Positions 12,190-21,759 of a stretch of DNA of 64,000 nucleotides are shown piece after piece; within the stretch, counting starts at the first letter, position 1; each line of letters opens with the position of its first letter. Made by a program: the position numbers and the translations under genes. Location of the stretch: the NCBI RefSeq assembly GCF_019393635.1, contig NC_057861.1:60620532-60684531 (forward strand). The letters are read 5' to 3'. Under the pieces are notes generated by a model, which was not told the origin of the DNA, ran no database searches, and worked only from the letters and a program-made list of their open reading frames with translations. Source of the DNA: Dromiciops gliroides. Lineage: Eukaryota; Chordata; Mammalia; Microbiotheria; Microbiotheriidae.

Positions 12190-12556
12190 TGTTAAGGGTT
12201 AAAATTCTAGCTAAACTGTCTAAAATATCTAATGAGTGGTCGCCAATAAATTATAAGCTTTAGCAAGAGTTAGACTTTTAAGCATTTATTAAGGAGAATA
12301 AGAATTTGATAAAGAGAGAGAGAAAGGCCTAGATTCCTATCTATTAAAGGGAGAGCGCATTTCTAGCTCCCTTCTCCGCCAGAGTCCAGAGGAAAGAGCG
12401 TGAGACCGAGCGCCGGTCTCTTCCTTCCTCCTCCCACTAGTCCGCGTCACGTCCTGATACCAAAGACTCCTGGTCTTGCCCTCAAAGACCTTCGCTTCAT
12501 GGGCAGAACTCTTCTACAGTTAGTATCCAGCAGGTGGCGTTATTCCAATCGTTACA
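12190..12556 (-). mobile_element. Proviral LTR (3' LTR on minus strand)
   Basis: 367 bp, starting TGTTAAGGGTTAAAA and ending CGTTACA on the plus strand. By eye it is identical in length and sequence to 15539-15905. The target duplication GGTA (12186-12189) lies outside it. On the minus strand it carries AATAAA about 95 bp from its end and a TATAA-like element, consistent with U3-R-U5 read on minus. A G-rich polypurine tract (AACAACAGGGGGGAC on minus) directly precedes it, which fits the 3' LTR. Confidence 0.93.
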
Positions 12557-15538
12557 GTCCCCCCTGTTGTTCCTCAAGAAACAAAATGTTTCCTTGACGG
12601 AACAGTAAAAAGAATATAATAACTATTGCTAACTAATAATATGTGAACAACAATATAGAAAAGGAAGAGAGGAAAGTTTTGTCCAGAGGGGCGATTTTTT
12701 TTTTTTTTTGTCCTCATGAACCGACGCTTTGACATTAGTCTTGCAAAGGGAGGGCCTCTGCAGAGAATACATGTTACAGATGGTGTATATTATAACAGAA
12801 AGAAAAAAACAACAAAAACAACAAATCAAAACTGTTCATTTAAAGTCTCTGAAAGTCTTTTCTTAGATGTCCTCTAGGTGTAGTCGTGGAATGGAAGTCT
12901 TTTCAGGGGTTGAGGTGTAGATGCTGGTAATCAGCCAGGAAAACTTCCTACAAAATTGAGCTTAACACAACTTTAAAATAGCTTTGTCAATAATCAAATC
13001 AAACAATGAAAGTTCTCAAAAACATGTCTAAGGGAATACAGAATCTTAGTTGTTAACATGTGAAACATACAATAAAACAAAAATTGAACCATTCTTTAAA
13101 ATTATAATATTATTATAGTCCCCCCTTATGGAGGGTAATTGAGAAGACAATTGCTGCAACATTAATTATTGAAAATAATTTTTATCTTTGTTTCATCACT
13201 TTTTGCATCATCTGCCTAATTATCCTCATGCCATTATGAGAAATTAAAAATCTAATATAATTGGTAACAGATGTCAAGTCCAAATTCAACAGTGTATTTA
13301 TCATGACACCTGAGATAATTATGGGTGTTACCATAAAAGAACAGAGAAATGATGGGATATGAGCACTCCCACACTTGAGCAGTATATACTGTCCATACAG
13401 TATGCCAGGCTTAAAATAGGTGGATGGAATATATGTCCATGCCACCGAACATATTGGAGGAAACTGAGTCAGACTTAATCAGATGCATGGGATTGAGATG
13501 TCCATGGCATCAGGCATATAGGGAGCATAGAAGCCAGGTGTAGAAGTGAGATGGGTGGGATCAATACTTCCAGCCATCTGTACAATATTGTGGGGAAAAA
13601 TAAAATAAAATATTAAACCAAGAGAATCCAACCTCAACATTAGTCAAAAGCCGTTCCCTCGGCCATACCTTGATTTCATGCATGTCTCCCCTCATGTGAC
13701 AGTTCAGTGTCTGCTCTTGCATGTATTCCTCTTGTGATTGGATGGCATCTTGGCCAACTGGCATCTGATAACTCAGAATAAAGGCAATTAATGTCTTAAA
13801 TGATAAGTTCCCATAATCCAAGTCTCATATGGATTTAAAATTGAGGATAATAAATGATTGCAAAAAATGCGAATACATCTTGACTCAGAACACAATATAT
13901 AATTATGCAACAATTTCAAATAATACCCCCCTTTTTTTACTTAGTATACAATCACTTTTGTGAAAAATCAGAACATATTTAAATATAAGTTAAAGCACAA
14001 CACAATCTCAAAGAAAACTTTTACAAATGTTCCCCTCTTTTTTTTTTTTTTTTTGGAATATGCTTATCAAAAATAATACTTCTAGAATCAATTTACACTT
14101 GCCATGGCAAACAATTTGCCAGGGAAATGCTTTAAAGAGTTTGATCAAATAATCAGTTGAGAAAAAATAGCAAAAACAAATAACTCAGAATATGGGAGCA
14201 CAATACTCCTAGAATTAACATTGTATTATGAAATCAAAACCATGTTTCAAAATTAGATAGATGAATGAATAGAAGAAAATACATGTGGAATAATAAAAAG
14301 ACAATGAAATTCAAACTAGGGAAATCTAAATGAATATGAACTTAATATTAATAAGAGTATAACAAAATATAAACTTGATCGCATGACTATAAAAAGCTTT
14401 TACAAATATTCTCCTTGTTTTAGAAACTAAGTATAAGACACAATCTCAAAAAGCATTAAAATCTCTATGAAAATAAACCTATACCATTAATTCCAAAATG
14501 TATATGTAATAGCATAGAAATCCTATGTAACCTCTGAACTGACATTAATAATCTGAGTGAATTCAGAACACTCTTGATTCCAATATCTAAAATCCCCAAT
14601 ACTCATATCAATACCTTGCTGCTTACTTCTACATTTCTGTAAAATATATACCCTTCCATGGCAAAAGAAGCAGAGTCTTGAACTATGTTGATTGTCATTC
14701 TTATTCAGCCTAAGTTTTTCTTCTTTAACCCCTCTATATTGTCTGTCGGGGCTTTTCACCATACAAATGCTTTATAAGATTACTAATTAAAGACAAAAGC
14801 AGGTTAGCAAAATTATGAACAAAACGAGCATATCTGGAATTTAAAGAGTTTTCTAAGATTGTCTCAAAAGCACAGCCAGGCCAGGGAAGGGCTGAGCCTG
14901 AAGCTGCAAATGCAGGTAGAAAAAAGTTGAGCATGCGCATCAGATCTCTGGACTTCCCAGGCAGGGGAAGCTATGGGCTTGGCCATAGGAGGAGTAGAGG
15001 GTGGGGTCTGGAGAGGAGGGGAGGGACCAGAGCAATTTGAATCAGACTTGATTTTGAACTCAGGCCTGGATTCCTCTTCCCCCACTTTGCCTCCAGGTGC
15101 TAGGGGATTAAAAGCTTCTAGAGGGTGGGTCATTGCCTCCAGGCATGCAAAATTAAAGCAACAATTAGTGTTAGAACTGGGAAAAGCTGCGGGAATCTCT
15201 TCAGGTTTCTCTGAAAAAGCATGGTTGGGAGAGGGAGAGATATTTCCTTGTGTGAGTAAGTTGCTGGCTCTTTTAACAAAAAATAAAAAGAAAAATAGAA
15301 AATCCACAAAAACAAAGCATTAACATGATCTTATCTCCCATTTGTCTGGTTAAACAGACTAAAATCAAAAATAGGATAATTAGGGAGTTTAAAAGGTCCA
15401 TTCGAAAAAATTTAAAGGAAAAACACAGCCAGTACACCAGTACTTAGCAGTTAAAGGGAGAGGGAGGGGAAATTTCTTACCCAACCAGAAGATCAGAAGA
15501 AGACTGAGGTTTAGCTTTCCTCTTCGTGGTCAGCCATC
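12557..15538 (-). mobile_element. Internal region of young non-autonomous ERV
   Basis: 2,982 bp between two apparently identical LTRs, too short for complete gag-pol-env. Read on minus, the sequence after the 15539 LTR is GA followed by TGGCTGACCACGAAGAGG. This resembles a primer-binding site for tRNA-Arg (GACCACGAAG core), with differences. A Pro-rich gag-like frame (14864-15307) and a degenerate nucleocapsid zinc knuckle (14631-14672) follow. Downstream frames at 13561-13821 and 13182-13445 are unassigned. No integrase or reverse transcriptase frame is visible, so movement would need proteins from another element. Confidence 0.8.
14523..15307 (-). pseudogene. Degenerate gag-like region of the ERV
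   Basis: Two minus-strand frames. The upstream one (14864-15307, 147 codons by open frame) is Pro/Ser-rich, as gag middle regions often are. The downstream one (14523-14762) contains C-F-F-C-H-G-R-V-Y-I-L-Q-K-C at 14631-14672. This is the spacing of a retroviral CX2CX4HX4C zinc knuckle, except that the histidine position is tyrosine. The two frames are not joined. The gag assignment is an inference from knuckle spacing, position after the putative primer-binding site, and composition. Confidence 0.5.
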
Positions 15539-15905
15539 TGTTAAGGGTTAAAATTCTAGCTAAACTGTCTAAAATATCTAATGAGTGGTCGCCAATAAAT
15601 TATAAGCTTTAGCAAGAGTTAGACTTTTAAGCATTTATTAAGGAGAATAAGAATTTGATAAAGAGAGAGAGAAAGGCCTAGATTCCTATCTATTAAAGGG
15701 AGAGCGCATTTCTAGCTCCCTTCTCCGCCAGAGTCCAGAGGAAAGAGCGTGAGACCGAGCGCCGGTCTCTTCCTTCCTCCTCCCACTAGTCCGCGTCACG
15801 TCCTGATACCAAAGACTCCTGGTCTTGCCCTCAAAGACCTTCGCTTCATGGGCAGAACTCTTCTACAGTTAGTATCCAGCAGGTGGCGTTATTCCAATCG
15901 TTACA
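15539..15905 (-). mobile_element. Proviral LTR (5' LTR on minus strand)
   Basis: 367 bp, apparently 367/367 identical to 12190-12556. The right-hand target duplication GGTA is at 15906-15909. On minus this LTR precedes the putative primer-binding site, making it the 5' LTR and promoter of the element. Confidence 0.93.
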
Positions 15906-16800
15906 GGTAAAGTATCCAAACCCATTTTTGTGGAAAAGATGGAGAAAGAATACTTAGATTCAGAATTGTTGGGTGGCTATACTCCCAAGAGTAGTTGTAA
16001 ACTGTTCAGTGTTCATGTGGCAGGAGTCTCTAGTGGGGTCCTTCAGGGATTGTGCTTTATTTGTATAAAGGCGGGAATAAAATGTGTGCCTATCAGATTT
16101 GCAGATGACAAAAGTGGGAGGGATGGGTAATACACTGGTATGATAGTCATCATCCAAAAGGGTTTTGACAGGCTAAAGTATTGGGCTAAATCTAATAAGA
16201 TACAATTTTATAGGGATAAATATAAAGGCTTGAATAGGAAAAAAATCACCTTCACAAGTATAAAATGAGACAGCCATTCTGAAAAAGATCTGGAGGTTTT
16301 AGTTGACCTCAGGCTTAATATTATTCAGTGGAGTGTTTTAGTAGCCAAAAAAGCTATTGCTGTCTTGGGCTTCATTAGAAGGGCCATAACTCCCAGGAAT
16401 AGGAAGATGATAGTCCCACTGTGCTCTGGTTGAACCTCATCTGGAGTTTTTTTCAATTCTAGGCATAATGGTTGAAGAAGGTTTTTGATAAACTGGAATG
16501 ATCATGATATTGGATGATAGGTTAAAATAACTGCGTATGACTGGCAGGGGGTAGGGGGCAGGCAGGCGCTCAGTAAGAGCATGAGATTTGTCCTCAGATA
16601 TTTGGAGGAATGTTATATGAGAGATTAAATTTGTTCTATTTGGCCTGATAGAGTTTGGGTAGAAGTAGCAAAGAGAGCAATTTAGGCTTGATGTCAGGAA
16701 GAAGTTTGTAGCAATTAAGAGCTGTCCAAAAGTAGAATAGACTTACTTGAGAGGTGGAGAGTACCCCATCCTTAGAAATGTTTAAGGAGATGCTGGACAA
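15906..16800 (+). mobile_element. CR1/L3-like LINE RT remnant, right part
   Basis: Continues 11900-12189. The plus strand shows reverse transcriptase-like pieces: a 'GVLQG' stretch near 16031-16045, 'RFADD' near 16097-16111, and further down a 'KDLEVLVDLRLN' stretch and 'RAITPRNRKMIVPLC', typical of the CR1/L3 C-terminal region. Many frameshifts and stops. The 3' end merges with an L2/L3-like tail (16800-17060: 'GGCATTTGCTAGGA'). Confidence 0.75.
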
Positions 16801-17376
16801 ACACTTGTTGGGTCCCATCTTCTGTAAGAAACCTTTCCCAGCCCTCCTTAATCTTAGGGCCTTTGCTCTGAGACTACTCCCAATTTGTCCTGTATAGAGC
16901 TTGTTTTTACATTTTGTTTACATGTTATCTTCTCCTTTCCCCCTTCTCACATTAGATCATGAGCTCATTTAGAACAGGAATGACCCTTCCCTTTCTTTGA
17001 ATCCCCAGTGGTTAGCATAGTACCAAGCACAAAGTAGGCATTTGCTAGGATCTTTCATGTGGGTGTTGAATGAGATTAGTGGTTCTTAGAACCTTTTTTT
17101 GTGTTCTTGATCCCTTTGTTAATCTAAAACCTATTGGCTCCTCAAATGCATAGGATTATGAAGGAAATCACTTTTGAAATACAGTTATAACCAAATTTAG
17201 GCCCTATGTTAAGAACTACTGAACTAGATAGTTGGCTACCTATCAACTCACATTCTGTAATTCTGTAATCTTTCCCAACAAACCCACACTTTCCCTAAAC
17301 ATCCCTATTTCTTTCAAGGTCACCACTATTCTTTTAGTCACCCAAGCTTAACCCTCATTATTATCCTTAATTCTTT

Positions 17377-17531
17377 TTTTTTTTTTTTTTTTGGTCAGGC
17401 AGTTGGGGTTAAGTGACTTGCCCAGGGTCACACAGCTAGTAAGTGTGTAAAGTGAATGAGGCCGGATTTGAACTAAGGTCCTCCTGAATCCAGGGACGGT
17501 GCTCTATCCACTGCGCCACCCAGCTGCCCCA
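17377..17531 (-). mobile_element. CORE-SINE (WSINE1-like)
   Basis: T-run, CORE and GCTGCCCC head. Flanked by the perfect 14-bp repeat ATCCTTAATTCTTT (17363-17376 and 17532-17545). Confidence 0.93.
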
Positions 17532-17566
17532 ATCCTTAATTCTTTACTTTCCCTTACCCTACATAT

Positions 17567-18237
17567 TGTGGTAGGTAAAAGATGAAATGACTGAGGAAAC
17601 AAAGGTTCAGGCTTCCAAGCATATCAGTTTATTAAGCAGTGCATGCCAATTGCATAACAGATAGGTTTCAGGCTTTCCTCAGCTTTCATACTGGACCACA
17701 AATACAGGGGGGGAAAACAAACCTTTATGCATTAAAGACAATCAAATAAGAACAGTTAATCAAAAGAAAACAATTAACCAGGATATAAAATTAGGAAATC
17801 TCAATTTTAATTTGAGGAAAGATTAAAGACTTTTACAGTTTAGGTGGAAGAGAATAAAAGGCTGTGACTCCCTGAACTCAGAAAAAGCGGTTTCCCACTT
17901 CCCCAGGTATCTGTATACAATCCAAGGAACATGGAAACAATAATCGATTGACTAGTACAGGGACAGTTTTCAGATAAGACATAGGGGTTGCTTGGATCTA
18001 TAATTGTAAGAAAATTCCTCGCGTTGGTCTTTGGGTCTGACTGGGTTTCTTGTCAGCATAACCTAGGTCCTTAGTAAAGGGTCTCTAAGCAGTAGGTAGA
18101 GATGTTCCAGCATTCCAGCCATGCAAAGCTAGGCTCAAACAATGCAATAGTTTTCTCACAATTCACACAGTCAAATAAAACAAATTGTACTAGACTTATC
18201 ATTGAATAGAAAGGGAACTTGGCCTCTTAGTGCTACA
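17567..18237 (-). mobile_element. Possible LTR of a second family
   Basis: 671 bp bounded by TG (17567) and CA (18237). The minus strand has AATAAA about 60 bp before its end ('GCTTAATAAACTGATATGC'), as an LTR with R/U5 would. The flanking 4 bp agree at only three positions (ATAT left, CTAT right). No second copy in the window, so this is a tentative call. The sequence 18240-18960 after it holds nothing I can name. Confidence 0.4.
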
Positions 18238-18965
18238 CTATCATGAGATCTGCCTGGGAACCTTATTAATATCCAAGAAAATCAAGGGAAAGTTTGTGGA
18301 GCAGGTGGCATGTGAGTTGAGCTTCAAAGGATGGGTAGGAATTTAAATGGTGGACAAGAGGGAAAGGAACATTTAAGATCTAGGGGGATGAGAGCCAAGT
18401 GCATTGGATCACCATCCATTTTGGCTGATTATTAGGTGGGAATAAAGGAAAAGGTTGGAAAAGAAAGGAAGGGCCAGGCTGTGCAGAGCACTGAGCTGAG
18501 AACTTGGGAGATAAAAGCAAAATAGAAGAATGTCTCTGGCCTTTTAAGTGTTTGATGTCTTATTGGGAGGATAAGAGTAGTGAGACAAAACAAGGAAAGC
18601 AAAGAAGGATGTCACTGTGGGGCAAAGGGAGGATAGGTTCAGACCAGCCTAGAGTTCAGAAAAGGGAGAGATGTAAATTTCCAATTCTTTTTTGGAGTGG
18701 TTGTCCCATTTTATACTAATGAAGATTTTTTTCTCCCCTGCCCAAGATTCTGTACTGTATGATCTAGCTACCTCTCATACACGATACTCTATCTCTTTAT
18801 ACTGCCTGTCCCTAGTACCTGATGTGTATGGGTGTGTGCATGCACATGCTCATGGATGTACTCCCTCCTCACCTCCACATCGTAGAATTCTTGTTTCCTT
18901 TAACATTGTGTTTATATAACACCTTACAACTGTGTAATTTAAGATTCTAAATGTGTATTCTAATC

Positions 18966-19377
18966 TGTTCCCCCAGTTTTGGGGGAAACTGACTAAACTC
19001 ACTGATAAAACAAGTTTAGGTTTTTAAGGGTTTGTTGGAAAATAGAAAGAAAAAGATTGAGAACAGAATTCCAACATCCTGGCATTCCTATCTTTCCTCA
19101 AATTTCCTGTGAAGTCCTCTGCTGCCACCACCATCCCGTCAGGAACCCAAAAAGCCCCTGAGCTCTCCGCGCAGGCTCCCTTTCCTCCTTCCTGTCTCCT
19201 CCCAGACCATAGGAGGCTCCTCAAGTTGATTGGCTGGTAGCCTTGATAGACAGCACCCATGAGCAAACGTCATTTCCTGACGCCAAGGAAAAGCCACAAT
19301 GCCTCTGAGGCATTTTCCTCATGGTGGAGCTTTCCCACAGCAAGTCTCCAGTAGGTGGCATCATTCCAATCATTACA
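18966..19377 (-). mobile_element. Diverged LTR related to 12190-15905 family
   Basis: The right end (AGTCTCCAGTAGGTGGCA ... CCAATCATTACA) and the 'TTTCCTGACGCCAAGGAA' segment match the LTR at 10398-10766 ('AAGTCTCCAGCAGGTGGCG', 'TTCCTGACGCCAAAGAA'). The left half differs more, starting TGTTCCCCCAG. No clear 4-bp duplication, so the left boundary is approximate. Confidence 0.6.
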
Positions 19378-19559
19378 CACCTGAAGCTTTTCCTTATTTC
19401 CCAGTTGCTAATGCTTTCCCCCTCCTCTACATTTAACTTGGATTTATTTTGTATATGCTTATTTATGTGTAGACTTTAGCTTGACCATTCTGGAAGCATT
19501 TATTTGGGGTTGCCTGGAACATGGGAGTACAATATTTCAATGAAGTGGTTTCCAGAACT

Positions 19560-20070
19560 CCCTCAAGTTTGAACTTATCCTATCTAAACTTATGCCTCAC
19601 TACTCCTTATATCAGATTCTACCTCTTTCATGAAATCTTCCTCACCGTAGTTCTATCTCATCATTAGTATTTCCCTTTTCTGAGCTCTGTATGGTCTGAA
19701 CTTATCCTACCTTTGCCCCACAGTTACATCCTGCTTTGCTTGTCTTTCCTTGTTTTGTCTCACTACTCTTATCTTCCCAATGAGACGTCAAGCTCTTAAA
19801 GGCCAGAGACATTCTTCTGTTTTGCTTTTATCTCCCTCAGTTCTCAGCGTAGTGCTCTGCACAGCCTGGCCCTTCCTTTCTTTTCCAACCTTTTCCTCTA
19901 TTTCCACCCAATCAGCAACTAAAATGGATGGTGATGCAATATACTTGGCTCTCATCCTCCTAGACTTTAAAGTGCTCTTTTCCCTCTATCTACCATTTAA
20001 ATTCCTACCCATCCTTTGAAGCCCAACTCATGTGCCATCTACTCCACAACCATGATTTTCTTGGATATTA
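19560..20070 (-). mobile_element. L2-like LINE 3' remnant
   Basis: 'TTTGAAGCCCAACTCATGTGCC' and 'ATCTACTCCACAACCATG' near 20017-20053, and the pyrimidine-rich text before it, resemble the reverse-oriented L2 3' end. Diverged and fragmentary. Confidence 0.45.
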
Positions 20071-20097
20071 ATAAGGTTCCCCGGCAGACCTCATGAC

Positions 20098-20247
20098 TTT
20101 TTTTTGTTTTTGTGGGGCAATGGGGTTAAGTGACTTGCCCAGGGTCACACAGCTAGTAAGTGTCAAGTGTCTGAGGCTGGATTTGAACTCAGGTCCTCCT
20201 GAATCCAGGGCTGGTGCTTTATCCATTGTGCCACCTAGCTGCCCCCA
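20098..20247 (-). mobile_element. CORE-SINE (WSINE1-like)
   Basis: T-run, 'GGGGTTAAGTGACTTGCCCA' core, CTAGCTGCCCCC head. No sure target duplication. Confidence 0.9.
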
Positions 20248-20439
20248 AACCTCAACCTTTTTAAAATTGCAAGATAATGTGTCATATCTATCTTTTTTGG
20301 TGTCTTATCTCCTACTAGACTCAGTCATGTGTTCTTCTCAGCACCAAATGCATATGTTCTACCCATAGTAGACCCTAAATAAATAGGGATTATTAAAGAA
20401 TAAGAGTAACCATTTCTGTAGGCTTAGCACTGGGACTTT

Positions 20440-20619
20440 ATGGATGACATTTTAAGCACCCAAATTTCAGAGTTGGTAATGGAATTTTTCACAAAAGTTG
20501 CCCTTGCCAGAAGAGCAAAAGCCCTTCCCAGCTTAGAAAGATTTTTAGATGCCCAACAACAGATTATAGAAAGTTTACCAGGTAATAAATGTTTTTTTTT
20601 AGCCCCAACAGCCCATTAA
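20440..20619 (+). other. Unassigned 59-codon open frame
   Basis: ATG at 20440 opens 59 codons to TAA at 20617. The product starts MDDILSTQISELVMEF and continues with a charged, Leu-rich segment (RRAKALPSLERF, DAQQQIIESLPG), which looks more protein-like than the surrounding intron. Not recognised. It could be a retrocopy or retroelement fragment; no splice context or homologue was established. Confidence 0.25.
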
Positions 20620-20842
20620 GACCATCTGCCAAGGGCCTGTGATTCATCTACTACTGGCAACCCAGGCTATAGAAAGAATTCTTTCTCATTTAGGATCAGT
20701 CCATTCTAGGCTAACTATCTGTATTCATCCCCATTTCCAAGTTATTTATGGTATTTTAGTTTGGAGTAGTTCACTTTTTTTTTTTAATCTTTTTAATATA
20801 GCTAAAATTTGTTTTGAAATGTTAAAAATAATAGTTTTGGGT

Positions 20843-20997
20843 GGCAGCTAGGTAGCACGGTGGATAAAGCACTGGCCTTCGATTCAGGAGGACCTGAGTT
20901 CAAATCCAGCCTCAGACACCTGACACTTAACTAGCTGTGTGACCTTGGGCAAGTCAGTTAACCCCAATTGCCTCTCTCTCTCTCTCCCCCCCCCCCC
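20843..20997 (+). mobile_element. CORE-SINE (WSINE1-like) with CT/C tail
   Basis: Head GGCAGCTAGGTAGCACGG, CORE 'CTAGCTGTGTGACCTTGGGC', and an unusual tail of CTCTCT followed by C12 instead of poly(A). AAATGTTA lies on both sides (20817 and 20998), consistent with a target duplication. Confidence 0.9.
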
Positions 20998-21606
20998 AAA
21001 TGTTAGAAAAATATTCAGACTGCATGAACTTTATATGTTGAAATGATTTAATTATGTTGATGTAGAATTGGATTAGCTCTAAGACTAGGAGCAGATAAGG
21101 TATGGTAGTCAAACTGAATGCAGCAAGAGGACACTTAATATTATATTTTATAGTGCCAGAAACTTATTCCCAATCCCTTGTGTGGTTTATTTTGTGATAT
21201 GTATTACAATGAAAGCTCTAAATCTTTATTGTATGTTGCGCAATTTTCACACCTTGGCCAGAGCACCAGAAATGACTTTTTTGAGCTCTGTACTTAATAT
21301 ACATAGCAGGAATATGAACAACAGAGTTTAATGGATTTGAGAAAGGTGACTTTTTTATAAGGATCTGTTGCCATTTAAAAGCAAAAGCATCTTTCACTTG
21401 TCTAATGTGGTTGTAATATTAATCTGATGAATCAGATTGCTGCTTTAAAATGTGGTATCAGCTAAAATAAACTTATTTTTCTTAGTTGCATGAGAATTCT
21501 AATGTATCTTATTTTTAAAACTAATTAAATGGAATCTCATTGGTGGTTGTCAGATTGACATTAGTTCAATGGATACTTCAATTTGACTGTCACACAGCTG
21601 CCTTTT

Positions 21607-21759
21607 TTTTTTTTTTTTTTTTTTAGTGAGGCAACTGGGGTTAAGTGACTTGCCCAGAGTCACACAGCTAGTAAGTGTTAAGTGTCTGAGACCGGATTTG
21701 AACTCAGGTACTCCTGACTCCAGGGCCGGTGCTCTATCCACTGCGCCATCTAGCTGCCC
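21607..21759 (-). mobile_element. CORE-SINE (WSINE1-like)
   Basis: Long T-run, CORE and CTAGCTGCCC head. CACACAGCTGCC is repeated on both sides (from 21591 and from 21760). From 21780 to 23458 I find no exon, SINE or LTR; 22470-22500 has a short tandem GTGAGGAAAATAAGA duplication. Confidence 0.9.

Noticed and set aside
14973..15323. 116-codon plus-strand frame with a Gly/Glu-rich start
   Set aside because: It lies antisense to the gag-like region of the minus-strand ERV and has no family resemblance or splice context.
12190..15905. Reading the LTR element on the plus strand
   Set aside because: The sequence after the 12556 LTR end (GTCCCCCCTG) is not a primer-binding site but the complement of a polypurine tract, and the zinc-knuckle remnant is on minus.
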